From Emydura subglobosa (Eukaryota; Chordata; Testudines; Chelidae), in assembly GCA_007922225.1 (NCBI GenBank), contig ML679971.1, forward strand, positions 1,387,521 to 1,451,520: a stretch of 64,000 nt of DNA, written 5' to 3'. The notes beneath the pieces are model-generated. The model was not told the origin of the DNA. It searched no databases and saw only the letters and a list, made by a program, of their open reading frames with translations. Below, one piece after another: positions 24,380 through 34,268 of the stretch (position 1 is its first letter; each line of letters begins with the position of its first letter). The translations under genes and the position numbers were made by a program.

Positions 24380-24540
24380 TGCAGACATTATTATTAATAT
24401 ATTGTTATTAATATATGATGATAGCAATATTAATCATATTAAATTATTATTAATAGAACTGGGCATACCATTCACAGAAATAATGTAATATTAACGAGAA
24501 TAATATATTAATAAGAATTTTTATTATTATTAATAGCACC
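24380..24540. repeat. TTA-rich low-complexity with imperfect tandem duplication
   Basis: A unit starting TTATTATTAATAG occurs at about 24445 and again at about 24525, followed by related sequence (CATACCATTCACAG / AAAACATTCCTAG). Confidence 0.5.
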
Positions 24541-24839
24541 GAGCAAAACATTCCTAGTAACATTTTTTTTGTCATCAGCTTTTACTTGGATCTGCATTCA
24601 TATGTTTGCATCTGTGTTCATGAAATTGCAGCAATGTTATGCCACTTGAAATGTTTTGATAAAATTTTGGGCAAATATATATAAAGGAATTCAGATGACT
24701 GCAAATCTTTTACAGCTAATTTTCCCAGTATTTTCTGAATTGCCAGTTGAGTTGGTTGGTTTTGATTGGTCACATAAATCACGTGATACTGGTTCTTGTT
24801 CTCTGATGGGCTGAGCCTCTCCCATGTGCTAAGGAGAGT

Positions 24840-25215
24840 TAATAGATTTTAAAGCCAGAAGGAACCATTATGATCATCTAGTCTGGCCTCATTTATAACA
24901 CAGATTAAAGAACCTCAATCAGTAATTTCTTCCCTAAGTCTATAACTTCTGTATGAACTGTAGCATAGCTTTTAGAAGACTATCCAGTTTTGTTTTAAAG
25001 ATTTTAAGTAATGGAGAATCAACCACATCACTAGATAAGATGTTCCAATGGTAAATTACGCTCACTCTTAAAATGCACCATATTTCTAGCCTGCTTTTTT
25101 TTATCTTCAGCTTCCAACCATTGGTTGACAGAAACCACTTTGGCTTTCTTTCTCAGTGGGAATGGTAGCATTTTTTGTGTTCTGTCCAAGTAAATTGCAG
25201 TAACAGGGAGCAGTT
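24840..25215 (-). repeat. Old CR1-type LINE 3' fragment, antisense
   Basis: TTAAAGCCAGAAGGAACCAT and GATCATCTAGTCTGGCCTCA correspond to the antisense CR1 3' end, followed by CAACCACATCACTAGATAAG and degraded ORF2 C-terminus sequence. Identified by order and phrase similarity with younger copies. Confidence 0.55.
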
Positions 25216-25261
25216 CTAAGCTACTTCTTGCTTCACTGTATGAGCCCATAGGATTGGTCAA

Positions 25262-25432
25262 AAACTACAGAAACATTTTCACAGAATCTTTTTGAAACTT
25301 TCTGGAGAAATCTTTTCATTCAAATTTTGAATTTTTGACAAATTTCTTATCACTCAATACATTGGTCCCCAAACAAGAAACAAGAGAGGAGGGGGTTTCA
25401 AAATATTTCAACTAAAAATTTCCATCCATCTC
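25262..25432. repeat. AT-rich fold-back repeat, partial
   Basis: ACAGAATCTTTTTGAAACTT, TTTTCATTCAAATTTTGAAT, then CAAAATATTTCAACTAAAAA. Same style as 23762-24083. Confidence 0.45.
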
Positions 25433-25964
25433 TATCTGTGTGCATGTGTGAAGGATTACTTGCTACTACCCAACAATATCTCACCCCATCTGAAAACCAT
25501 CTGAGATTGTTGGAAAGCAGTAGCTCCCTTCTGGTGGACTCCCAAAGATGCCGGAGGACAAGGAGATTAATCAATGTTTCTGGACTGGGGTAGCAGATCA
25601 CCAGTCATTCCCTGTAACAAACTGATTCTAGGCATTAGGGATAGTGAGAGGATTGTCCTGAGAGGGTCTATCACAAGAGCTGTTGATTGAAGACTGATTG
25701 TGAAGGGACAGAATGCTGTGTGGCTGAGTGATATTCTTCAAAGGTTTGGATAAGCAACCAAACTCGGAACCATTTTTGTCCTCCTTGCGCTCCCATCTTC
25801 TCTCCTCACTTTCTCCTTCTCCCTTTCTCAAAGTAAGAGCCATGGGTAGGTCTCTGTTAGAGCTGCCATCCCACCCACTCTTAGGTTTGGTCACAACTTC
25901 AACAGCTTTCCAACTGACCAGTCGTGAATTCAGCCACTCAGTGAAGCTCCTTGGAATAAGGAAC

Positions 25965-26035
25965 ATCTTTTTGTTCTGTGTTTATACAGCATCTAACCCA
26001 ATGGGGTCCTGGCTCATAACAGGGGCTCATAACAT
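25965..26035 (+). repeat. SINE tail fragment
   Basis: TCTGTGTTTATACAGCATCT and ACCCAATGGGGTCCTGGCTC match the SINE tail order (GTACAGCRCCTAGCACAATGGGG type). Confidence 0.45.
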
Positions 26036-26394
26036 ACATCCACATGGCAAGCAGAAACCCACAGCAGTGAGTCTCAGAGCCTGGCTCTACAGATTCATGC
26101 TTGTGCTACAGTGCTAAAAATAGACATTTAATGTTGGGCTGGAACTTGGGCTCCAAAACCTAAGGAGGTGATGTAACTTTTTTATTGTTACAATACAATG
26201 GTAGGAAAAATCTTCTAAATCTTAATTCAGTCACAACCATAAAAACAACCTCTCTTTTCTTTCTTGCCATCTATATTCTTGGAAACAGAATTTCACCTTC
26301 ATGAATGCTCATGAGATGTGATTGAGCTGGCTGACAAATACCAGCAATGTCCATTCACAGTTTGTAGCCGACTGAATGTAAATGTAACAAATAT

Positions 26395-26545
26395 TAATAC
26401 TTTGCACTCATCTAATGTCTTCCATCCCAAGATCTTCAAATGCTTTACAAAGCAGAGTAAATATTATTATGCCCATCTTACTAATAAGAATGGAACTCGA
26501 GTCCTTCCTGATACCCAGTCCCCTGCACTAACAAATAAACTCTGC
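26395..26545 (-). repeat. SINE fragment, antisense
   Basis: CATCTAATGTCTTCCATCCC, ATTATTATGCCCATCTTACT, GAACTCGAGTCCTTCCTGAT and CCCAGTCCCCTGCACTAAC follow the antisense SINE order, with the body deleted. Confidence 0.5.
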
Positions 26546-27067
26546 TTAACATGCCTGCAGAATAAAAAAGGGGAACTGGTTGAAATATTAATGCACAAAG
26601 AAACTGATCTTAGAACGTGTACTGAGAAGAGGTATGTGGTGTATGCCTGATACTAAAGACAGTAATACTTGTGCCCAATGCATTACAAAAACTGTACAAG
26701 AAAAACCCATCTCTGCTAATGTGTGTCCCTTATTATGTTGTCAAAGTCAATGAGACCTAGGTTTACCTGATGACTAAGTGTTGGTCATGCCAGTTAAAGT
26801 TGCCAAGAGGCAATTGTAATTTATACAACCAGTTTTTCCAAGATTAACAAAAAAAATTTACAAAAAGGGGTTTATGTTATAGTTGGAGCCAGTCAGTCGC
26901 CTAGTAATGATTCACAATGTAGTTTATCCTGTTGGTTAGATATGTGCACACACCTCATTCTGTCCGTGATGGTGCTTTCCAACTCAGCACACTTAGTTCT
27001 GGGCTTTGCATAAAGTCAATGAGGGAGAATAGTGTAGTCCCACTTTCTTCAATTATGAAAATGAAGT

Positions 27068-27692
27068 ATCATAGAATCATAGAGTCGGAAGGGACCTCAG
27101 GAGGTCATCTAGTCCAACCCCCTGCTCAGAGCAGGACTAACCTCAGCTAAATCTTCCCAGCCAGGGCTTTGTCAAGCCGCAGCTTAAAAACCTCTAAAGA
27201 TGGAGATTCCACCACCTCCCTAGGTAACCCATTCCAGTGCTTCACCACCCTCTTAGTGAAAAACTTTTCCTAATGTCCAGCCTAGACCTCCCCCACTTCA
27301 ACTTGAGACCATTGACTCTTGTTCTGTCATCTACTACCATTGAGAAAGCCTAGCTTCATTCTCCCTGGAACCCCCCTTCAGGTAGTTGAAGGCTGCTATC
27401 AAATCCCCTCTCATTCTTCTCTTCTGCAGACTAAACAAACTTAGTTCCCTCAGCCTCTCCTCATAAGGCTCCAGCCCCCTAATCATTTTTGTTACCCTCC
27501 GCTGGACTCTCTCCAACTTGTCCACATCCTTTTTGTAATGGGGGGCCCCAAACTGGACACAATACTCCAAATGTGGCCTCACCAGTGTCGAATAGAGGGG
27601 AATAATCACTTCTCTTGATCTGCTGGCAATGCTCCTACAAATGCAGCCCAATATGCTATTAGACTTCTTGGCAACCAGGGCACACTGGTCCG
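27068..27692 (-). repeat. CR1 LINE 3' fragment, antisense, relatively young
   Basis: Starts ATCATAGAATCATAGAGTCG (octamer tail), then GGAAGGGACCTCAGGAGGTC. The minus strand encodes the ORF2 C-terminal half: [36 protein letters not shown] and [15 protein letters not shown] (here in frame across RMRGDL). It is 5'-truncated after about 625 bp and close in sequence to the copies at 29-32 kb and 41-42 kb. Confidence 0.88.
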
Positions 27693-27778
27693 AGTACATA
27701 GCATGAATTACATGGTGGCCACAATCCTAAGGTACAACATTTGGACCCAGATCTGAACTGTGTCAAAGTTTGAGGGGG

Positions 27779-28902
27779 TGTCATAGGGCTGCCTGCCTAG
27801 AGTGCCATCCTGTGGCAGGCAGTGGCATAAGTGAGTCTGCCTCAATTTCCCTTTTTCATAGTCCCCTGAAATGGTACAAACAATCTTTCTTAGTACAAAC
27901 GGCCCTTGTGGGATTAATTTATTACAAAAGTCCCATCCACATAAATGATAACAACCATAGTCCAGAATTGCCCAGCATCAACTAAACAGTACATGCGACA
28001 CACAGCCCCTCTTGCCGTGGTCTTGCTCTCCCCTAGAGCCTGGTCTCTCTCACTACACTCCCATGTCACTCCCCTCCCAGCAGGATTGCAACCCGCCTCT
28101 TTCCATGGACATCCACACAGCTTCTCTGCTGGGAGACCATCTTTATCAGCGAAACATCCGACAATTCCCCTGGATCTCTCACTGTTCCCCTGGCACCAGC
28201 TCTCCAGTGTGGAGACTTCAGCAGGTAGGGCCCTCATCTGCTCCCCTGCCTTCAGCCCCAGCCAGCTTAGAGCCAGCAGGTACCTCCCTATGCTACTCTT
28301 CCTGACTTCTGCCCTCTCAAGCCCACTGGCCCAGGCTCTCTGGTTTGGGGAAGTCTGCCAGAAAGCCCTTCTTGCTGCTTTCCTGGCCTTCAGCCTTCCC
28401 CGCAGAAACACTTTCTGCTTCAGTCTTCATCAGGGACCAGACCCTCCCTGACTAATTGCACTGCTAGACAAACCAAGCAGCCGAGCTGCGCTGGCTTGGA
28501 ACTGACAGAGTGGCCACTGCCCCTGACTGGCTGCAGGTTTAGCAGTCCTGCTTATAAGTCTGGCTCCTGCAGCACATCAGTGGCTGCTCAATGCATATCA
28601 TGATCGCAGCTGGGCTTACCCTTGTTCCAGTCTCTGCTCCTGCTTCGCTCCAGCTTCTGCTCCAGCCTGCTTCCAGCTCCTGTTCCCCTCTGGCTTCAGA
28701 TTTCTGGCTTCAATCCCTGGTTCTGCCACTGGTTTATGACTCTGATCTTCCAGTTCTGGCATATGGCTTCTGTCTCTTCAGTACTGATCCTCAGAGCATT
28801 TTCTGCCCATTGTGGATCTAGTGCTAGCCAGTAGGCCAAAGTCTTGCCTCCACCACTAGGCCTGACTGCCCACTGCTTGGTTGGCTGCAGTTTGAGAAGC
28901 CC
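27779..28902 (+). mobile_element. Probable LTR and leader of a Ty3/gypsy-like retrotransposon
   Basis: The region directly 5' of a gag start. It begins TGTCATAGGGCTGCC, a plausible LTR start, and holds a TATA-like CTTATAAG near 28551 followed by CT-rich leader sequence. The LTR end and primer-binding site could not be fixed and no second LTR is present, so the borders are tentative. Open frames of 97-168 residues here have no recognisable domain. Confidence 0.4.
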
Positions 28903-29115
28903 ATGCAAAGGCTAGGGTCCCATCTCACTGGAATGGAACCCACTGAGGCCAGTTTTTCCCTGGTGGAGCCCATACAGAACCTGCAGGTGCAGATGTCCAC
29001 CCTGCAGATGCAGAACAAGGCCCTATGCAGAACGTGGCCCTACATGGCTTCACTGGCAACTCCTTCTCTTGCCCCCCAGGAGCCAAAGGTCCTGCTTCCA
29101 GACAGGTTTAGTAGT
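28903..29115 (+). pseudogene. Ty3/gypsy (sushi/RTL-like) gag N-terminal fragment, cut by CR1
   Basis: In-frame Met codons at 28903 and 28933. From 28933 the frame reads METPT-like (MEPTEASFSLVEPIQNLQVQ), a Gln-rich stretch, then PQEPKVLLPDRFS. The last matches the conserved P-x-P-LPDRFSG entry into the capsid region of vertebrate sushi-class gag (the RTL/PEG10 relatives). The frame then runs into the inserted CR1 and ends at 29256 as a chimera with CR1 ORF1. The rest of gag resumes at 32238, about 24 bp being absent by comparison with the family layout. A retrotransposon relic, not a host gene. Confidence 0.7.
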
Positions 29116-29132
29116 CATCCCGGTCAGGTCTT

Positions 29133-29256
29133 CGATCATGGAATGCTGTTCCAGGAAGAAGGATTACTAGGAAGGGACGGGATTCATCTAACGAAGACAG
29201 GGAAGAGTATCTTCGCAGATAGGCTGGCTAACCTAGTGAGGAGGGCTTTAAACTAG
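29133..29256 (+). pseudogene. CR1 ORF1 C-terminal remnant (end of the SGNH esterase domain)
   Basis: Frame segment LFQEEGLLGRDGIHLTKTGK then [11 protein letters not shown] and stop TAG. The R-D-G-I-H-L-T block fits the last conserved block of the SGNH-hydrolase/esterase domain in CR1 ORF1, which supplies catalytic Asp and His; this family knowledge is from memory. The N-terminal part of ORF1, including the nucleophile region, is missing through 5' truncation. The frame is fused upstream to gag residues through insertion, giving a 117-codon chimera from 28903. It ends with TTA AAC TAG, see the slippery site entry. Confidence 0.75.
29247..29253 (+). promoter_or_regulatory. Candidate -1 ribosomal frameshift heptamer T TTA AAC at the end of ORF1
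   Basis: ORF1 ends GCT TTA AAC TAG. TTTAAAC is a canonical X-XXY-YYZ slippery heptamer, phased correctly for the ORF1 frame and immediately before the stop. A -1 shift moves into the ORF2 frame (codon starts divisible by 3), open with no stop from 29247 to ORF2. Downstream are G runs at 29264-29268, 29271-29274, 29295-29298 and 29303-29305, and a small CGGG/CCCG hairpin (29270-29285), either of which could stall ribosomes. Function is inference. Confidence 0.5.
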
Positions 29257-29363
29257 TTTCGACGGGGGACGGGGACCTAAGCCCGAAGGTTAGTGGGGAA
29301 GAGGGACACCGCAAGAAAGCAGAAGGAGGAGGGTGCAGCAGGGGAGGCCTCCCGATTCATACT

Positions 29364-31910
29364 GTGGAAGTAGACCACTCGGCTACTTATCTCAAGTGCC
29401 TGTACACAAATGCAAGAAGCCTGGGAAACAAGCAGGAAGAACTTGAAGTCCTGGCACAGTCAAGAAACTACGACATGATTGGAATAACTGAGACTTGGTG
29501 GAATAACTCTCACGATTGGAGCGCTGTCATGGATGGGTATAAACTGTTCAGGAAGGACAGGCAGGGGCGAAAGGGGGGAGGAGTTGCACTGTATGTAAGA
29601 GAGCACTATGACTGCTCTGAGCTCCAGTATGAAACTGGAGATAAGTCAGTTGAGTGTCTCTGGGTTAAGCTTAGAAGCAAGAACAATAAGCGTGATGTCC
29701 TGGTGGGTGTCTGTTACAGACCACCAGACCAGGAGGATGAGGTGGATGAGGCTTTCTTTGCTCAACTAGGGAAAGTTTCCAGTTCACAGGGCCTGATTCT
29801 CATGGGAGACTTCAATCACCCTGACATCTGCTGGGAGAGCAATACAGCAGAGCACAAACAATCCAGGAAGTTTTTGGAGAGTGTTGCAGACAATTTCCTG
29901 GTGCAAGTGCTGGAGCAACCAACTAGGGGCCGTGCTTTTCTTGACCTGCTGCTCACAAACAGGGAAGATTTGGTAGGGGAAGTAGAAGTGGGTGGCAACC
30001 TAGGCAGCAGTGACCATGAGATGGTCGAGTTCAGGATCCTGACGAAAGGAAGGAAGGAGAGCAGCAGGATACGGACCATGGACTTCAGAAAAGCGGACTT
30101 TGACTCCCTCAGGGAACTGATGAGCAGGATTCCCTGGGAGGCTAATATGAGGGGGAAAGGAACCCAAGAGAGCTGGCTGTTTTTTAAAGAGACCTTATTG
30201 AGGGCACAAGAGCAAACCATCCCGATGTGCGGAAAGAATAGCAAATATGGTAGGCGTCCAGCTTGGCTTAACAAAGATGTCCTTGGCGAACTTAAACGCA
30301 AAAAAGAAGCTTACAAGAAGTGGAAGCTTGGTCAGGTGACTAGGGAGGATTATATAAACACTGCTCGAACGTGCAGGAATGAAATCAGGAAGGCCAAAGT
30401 GCAATTGGAGTTGCAGCTAGCAAGGGACGTGAAGGGGAACAAAAAGGGTTTCTACAGGCATGTTGTCAACAAGAGGAAGATTCGGGAAAGAGTGGGCCCC
30501 TTAAAGAATGAGGGGGGCGACCTAGTGACGGAGGATGTGGAGAAAGCTGAGGTACTCAATGCCTTTTTTGCCTCTGTCTTCACAGACAAGATCAGCTCCC
30601 AGACTGCTGTACTGGGTGGCACAGAATGGGAAGGAGGCAAACATCCCACAGTGCTGAAGGAACGGGTCCAAGACTATTTAGAAGGATTGGACATACACAA
30701 GTCCATGGGGCCGGATGCAATGCACCCGAGGGTGCTGAGGGAGTTGGCTGAGGTGATTTCAGAGCCATTGGCTATTATCTTTGAAAGCTCGTGGCAACAG
30801 GGGGAGGTCCCTGAGGACTGGAAAAAAGCAAATATAGTGCCCATCTTCAAAAAAGGGAGGAAAGAGGATCCAGGGAACTACAGACCGGTCAGCCTCACCT
30901 CAATCCCTGGAAAAATCATGGAGCAGGTCCTTAAGGAATCCATTTTAAGGCACTTGGAGGAGAGGAAGGTGATCAGGAACAGTCAACACGGATTCACCAA
31001 GGGAAAGTCATGCCTGACCAACCTGATTGCTTTCTATGATGAGGTGACTGGCTCTGTGGATGTAGGGAAGGCGGTGGATGTGATATACCTTGACTTTAGC
31101 AAAGCTTTTGATACTGTCTCGCACAGTATTCTTATCAGCAAGTTAAAGAAGTATGGGTTGGATGAATGGACTATAAAATGGATAGAGAACTGGCTAGAGC
31201 ATAGGGCTCAACGTGTAGTGATCAATGGCTCCATGTCTAGCTGGCAACCGGTCACAAGTGGAGTTCCCCAGGGGTCTGTCCTGGGGCCGGTTTTGTTCCA
31301 CATCTTTATTAATGATCTGGAGGATGGGGTAGATTGCACCCTCAGCAAGTTTGCGGACGACACTAAGCTGGGGGGAGTGGTAGATACCCTGGAGGGTAGG
31401 GATAGGATACAGAGTGACCTAAACAAACTGGAGGATTGGGCCAAAAGAAATCTAATGAGGTTCAACAAGGACAAGTGCAGAGTCCTCCACTTAGGAAGGA
31501 AGAATCCCATGCACAGCTATAGACTGGGGACCGACGAGCTGGGCAGCAGCTCTGCAGAAAAGGACCTGGGGGTAACGGTGGATAAAATGCTGGATATGAG
31601 TCAGCAGTGTGCCCTGGTTGTCAAGAAGGCTAATGGAATATTGGGCTGCATTAGGAGGGGCATTGCCAGCAGGTCACGGGAAGTGATTATTCCCCTCTAT
31701 TCGGCATTGGTGAGGCCGCATTTAGAATACTGTGTCCAGTTTTGGGCCCCCCACTACAAAAAAGATGTGGACAATTTGGAGAGAGTGCAGCGGAGGGCAA
31801 CCAAAATGATTAGGGGGCTGGAGCACAGGACTTATGAGGAGAGGCTGAGGGAACTGGGCTTGTTTAGTCTGCAAAAGAGAAGAGTGAGGGGATTTGATAG
31901 CAGCTTTTAA
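29364..31910 (+). CDS. CR1 ORF2: AP endonuclease plus reverse transcriptase, frameshifted near the 3' end
   Basis: An 848-codon frame for the LINE polyprotein that nicks target DNA and copies the element RNA. Endonuclease (about residues 8-225): TNARSLGNK (N16), ITETWW (catalytic E43), VCYRPP (116-121), GDFN (148-151), LDLLLT (193-198), SSDHE (D217, H218). [20 protein letters not shown] (506-513), YLDFSKAFD (575-583), [10 protein letters not shown] (633-642) and FADD (663-666), so all three catalytic aspartates are present. The frame begins with GTG, not ATG; the first ATG is at residue 38, and the frame is open upstream to 29247. It ends early because a G run at 31888-31891 is out of frame; the C-terminal segment continues in another frame at 31894-32151. 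Otherwise no stop is seen. Confidence 0.9.
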   Translation: MEVDHSATYLKCLYTNARSLGNKQEELEVLAQSRNYDMIGITETWWNNSHDWSAVMDGYKLFRKDRQGRKGGGVALYVREHYDCSELQYETGDKSVECLWVKLRSKNNKRDVLVGVCYRPPDQEDEVDEAFFAQLGKVSSSQGLILMGDFNHPDICWESNTAEHKQSRKFLESVADNFLVQVLEQPTRGRAFLDLLLTNREDLVGEVEVGGNLGSSDHEMVEFRILTKGRKESSRIRTMDFRKADFDSLRELMSRIPWEANMRGKGTQESWLFFKETLLRAQEQTIPMCGKNSKYGRRPAWLNKDVLGELKRKKEAYKKWKLGQVTREDYINTARTCRNEIRKAKVQLELQLARDVKGNKKGFYRHVVNKRKIRERVGPLKNEGGDLVTEDVEKAEVLNAFFASVFTDKISSQTAVLGGTEWEGGKHPTVLKERVQDYLEGLDIHKSMGPDAMHPRVLRELAEVISEPLAIIFESSWQQGEVPEDWKKANIVPIFKKGRKEDPGNYRPVSLTSIPGKIMEQVLKESILRHLEERKVIRNSQHGFTKGKSCLTNLIAFYDEVTGSVDVGKAVDVIYLDFSKAFDTVSHSILISKLKKYGLDEWTIKWIENWLEHRAQRVVINGSMSSWQPVTSGVPQGSVLGPVLFHIFINDLEDGVDCTLSKFADDTKLGGVVDTLEGRDRIQSDLNKLEDWAKRNLMRFNKDKCRVLHLGRKNPMHSYRLGTDELGSSSAEKDLGVTVDKMLDMSQQCALVVKKANGILGCIRRGIASRSREVIIPLYSALVRPHLEYCVQFWAPHYKKDVDNLERVQRRATKMIRGLEHRTYEERLRELGLFSLQKRRVRGFDSSF

Positions 31911-32151
31911 CTACCTGAAAGGGGGTTCCAGGGAGGATGGGGCTAGGCTGTTCTCGGTGGTGGCAGATGACAGAACAAGGAGCAACGGTCTCAAGTTGCA
32001 GGGGGGGAGGTCTAGGTTGGACATTAGGAAAAAGTTTTTTACTAGGAGGGTGGTGAAGCATTGGAATGGGTTACCTAGGGAGGTGGTGGAATCTCCATCC
32101 TTACAGGTTTTTAAGCTGAGGCTTGACAAAGCCCTGGCTGGGATGATATAG
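31894..32151 (+). pseudogene. CR1 ORF2 C-terminal segment, out of frame with the main ORF
   Basis: An 85-codon frame ([56 protein letters not shown] then stop). In the antisense copies at 13.0 kb and 27.4 kb the same segment follows RARGDL/RMRGDL without a break. The change of frame therefore falls at the G run 31888-31891. Confidence 0.85.
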
Positions 32152-32212
32152 CTGAGGTTAGTCCTGCTTTGAGCAGGGGGTTGGACTAGATGACCTCCTG
32201 AGGTCCCTTCCA

Positions 32213-32237
32213 ACTCTATGATTCTATGATTCTATGA
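32213..32237 (+). repeat. CR1 3' terminal octamer repeat (ATTCTATG)
   Basis: Two full ATTCTATG copies at 32221-32236 after a partial copy, the usual CR1 terminus. The following TTC CTA AAC is already gag sequence. Confidence 0.85.
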
Positions 32238-32660
32238 TTCCTAAACCAGTGCCAGCTCCTCTCCTTGCTACACTCCTAATAGTTCCCCATAGATGAATAG
32301 GGCTCATCATTTGTCTGCTTCCTGGGGAAACATTGGCCTGGGCCTTCCCCCTCTTGGAACAGTCCAGCCCCCTCATGAGCCAGTTGGAGCTGTTCGTTCA
32401 GGCCGTCAGTTATCTCTGGTGACCCCCACCACACCCAAACTGCTGACGGTGCACTGCAAACACAACAGCAAGGCCATCGATCAGCTACCAAATAAGCTGC
32501 TGAATTCTGTCAGCTCTCTGTGGATGCAGAGTGGAATGAGGCCACGCAGCGTCATCAGTTTTGGATTGGGTTGAATGATGATACAAAGGACGAACTGGCA
32601 GGGGTCGAGCCACCGTCCTGTCTTGAGGACCTGACGCACTATGTGCTCTTAGTTTTGACT
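32238..32660 (+). pseudogene. Ty3/gypsy gag, downstream part, with frame breaks
   Basis: Continues the gag interrupted by the CR1. Blocks in order: FLNQCQLLS at 32238; IGLIICLLPGETLAWAFPLL from 32297; LEQSSPLMSQLELFVQAVS; GDPHHTQTA; AAEFCQLS; VDAEWNEATQRHQFWIGLND from 32520 and KDELAGVEPP. These match the capsid layout of sushi-class gag. The blocks lie in different frames and a TAA is present, so it is dead. Similarity ends near 32660 and pol is absent. Confidence 0.75.
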
Positions 32661-32689
32661 ATTTAGATGACTAAGGTGTCGGAGAAATA

Positions 32690-32970
32690 TAGGGTATATC
32701 TACACTCCAGAGGGGAGGGCACTTCCCAATGTGCATAGACAGACACACTCTCGCTTTGCTCGAGCTGGTTTGCTGAAAAATAGCAGTGTGGTAACAGCAA
32801 CAGGGTTGTTGGCTAATGCTAGCAACCTGAGTACAAACCCACCCGATCCCCTGGAAACATACTCAGGTGGCTAGCCCAAGCCACCCCTACCATTTCTCGT
32901 GCACTGGTTTGAGCAGAGCTGGGGCATGTCTGTCTGTACGTGTTGGGAAGCATGTTTCCAGCGGCAGCAT
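32690..32970. mobile_element. Non-autonomous DNA transposon relic (TA-AGGGTATATCTACAC end)
   Basis: The left terminus TAGGGTATATCTACACTCC is the kind of AGGGTATGTCTACAC end I associate with abundant turtle MITEs. Internal GAGCTGGTTTGCTGAAA and ACCTGAGTACAAACCCACCC. The right inverted terminus is not clear (CATGTCTGTCTGTACG is a weak candidate). A similar body appears at 51470-51730. Confidence 0.45.
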
Positions 32971-33333
32971 AAGCTGTTCTCCCTGAGGTGAAAGATTGTC
33001 TCCTACCCCTCAAGAGCTACCTTTTGTACCAAGTGAGGAAAGGATTCCCAGCCTCCAAAAAGGAATCCCATCTAGTACTCTTCATCAGGAAGGCTAGTAG
33101 CTGTGAGTCCTTGGAGATGGAGCAGGAACAAATTTTAGGGGAGGGGAATCCTCAATCAGAGGGGATGAATCAAGTAAAATGCTCAATTAAAAAAAAAAAA
33201 AGTTTGACAAAGAGTCCCTTAAGAAAAGAAACGGAAAATCCTTGTGTGGTTTTAGAACGTGTGAGCAATCTAGAGCACAAAACAGGATCCATCTGCCCAT
33301 TTCATGAAAATATTAGCTTTACCTTCCGCGTTC

Positions 33334-33480
33334 CCGTCAATGCAGCGCTATGCTACTTGTGGAGGTGGTCTTGATATGTCGATTTCTGGATCGACTGAGC
33401 AGGTCTTCACTGACCGCTTAGTCGATCCAGAGAAATCGATCTGACGGCAGCGAATTTGCCGCCATCAGTGAAGACATAGC
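33334..33480. repeat. Multi-hairpin MITE remnant
   Basis: Arms 33380-33400 (CGATTTCTGGATCGACTGAGC) and 33416-33438 are inverted repeats with a 2-nt gap and a 15-nt loop. GTCTTCACTGA (33403-33413) and TCAGTGAAGAC (33464-33474) form a second, longer-range inverted pair. GGCAGCGAATTTGCCGCC is a third near-palindrome. Confidence 0.65.
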
Positions 33481-33574
33481 CATAGCATCACTCCAGCAAT
33501 CTCTTTGTATCCTTCTTCTCTCATTCTTGTCTTTGAGCTTCCTTCCATAAGTCGTACACATTTATATATTATGG

Positions 33575-33665
33575 TAACTCCCCAAAGCCCCAATGTGCAT
33601 CAGGGCCCCTGTTGTGCTAGGTACTGTACTTAAATAGAAAAGGGACAATCCCAGCTTTGAAGAGC
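33575..33665 (-). repeat. SINE tail fragment, antisense
   Basis: CAGGGCCCCTGTTGTGCTAG then GTACTGTACTTAAATAG and AATCCCAGCTTTGAAGAGCT, the antisense tail order. Confidence 0.55.
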
Positions 33666-33955
33666 TTTGCTGGCCTTTGTGCTTAGAACTCCATCCCACT
33701 AATATGGAGTGACCGAACTCTGTTAATATCCTGAATGATGCATGTAAAAACGAACACAAAAGAGAATCAATACAGCCATTAACTGAGTCACCATCTGGAT
33801 ATGATAAATGATGGATCAGCTTAAGTTCAGCCAAATTTCCTTTTATACTGCACTGAAAGGAAAAATTTCATCTACTCAAAAAGTTCTCAATCAAGTGGAC
33901 TTTCTGTTCTCCTTAATAATTCCTATTTTTCTAACTGAGCTCAAAGTACCTTTCC

Positions 33956-34035
33956 CAGACCTGAAGAAGAGCTCTGGGTGGCTCAAAAGCTTCTCTCTCT
34001 CACCAACAGAAGTTGATCCAATAAAATAACGGTTC
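33956..34035 (+). repeat. Interspersed repeat (GAAGAGCTCTGGGTGGCTC), plus copy
   Basis: CTGAAGAAGAGCTCTGGGTG, AAAAGCTTCTCTCTCTCACC, AACAGAAGTTGATCCAATAA. The reverse of its core occurs at 62362-62440 (TTTTATTGGATCAGCTTCTG, TTGGTGAG). Family unassigned. Confidence 0.55.
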
Positions 34036-34268
34036 TATAACTCTTAAAGCACATATCTTCCTTCCAACAGTTAGAAATGCTGTGACACACCCATGAAAAA
34101 TAACAGCACCGTAAAAACCAGGTCAGTTTACACTCATAGTGCTGGCTCTGTTCCTTTAGGATAGCTTTACCCGCACAGAGTAGTAACTTATTGTACATGT
34201 AGTTCCATTGAAACCAATAGGGCTAGGGAAAGAGGCTAGCCAAGGTAAATAAGTATATTAACCTAGTC

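Larger units (their letters stand above)
29116..32237 (+). mobile_element. Young CR1 LINE, 5'-truncated (~3.1 kb)
   Basis: Contains the last ~40 codons of ORF1 (to the stop at 29254), a nearly intact ORF2, and a 3'UTR ending in ATTCTATG octamers at 32213-32236. It sits inside a gypsy gag in the same orientation, so it is younger than that element. The 5' border is approximate, between the gag motif LPDRFS and the ORF1 motif GLLGRDGIHLT. Low decay and one clear frame lesion suggest recent insertion. Confidence 0.85.

Noticed and set aside
27945..28451. 168-codon plus frame and 165-codon minus frame over the same DNA
   Set aside because: Mirror frames in the probable LTR/leader; no recognisable motif in either.
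29816..30404. Minus-strand frames opposite CR1 ORF2
   Set aside because: Shadow frames of the real ORF2.
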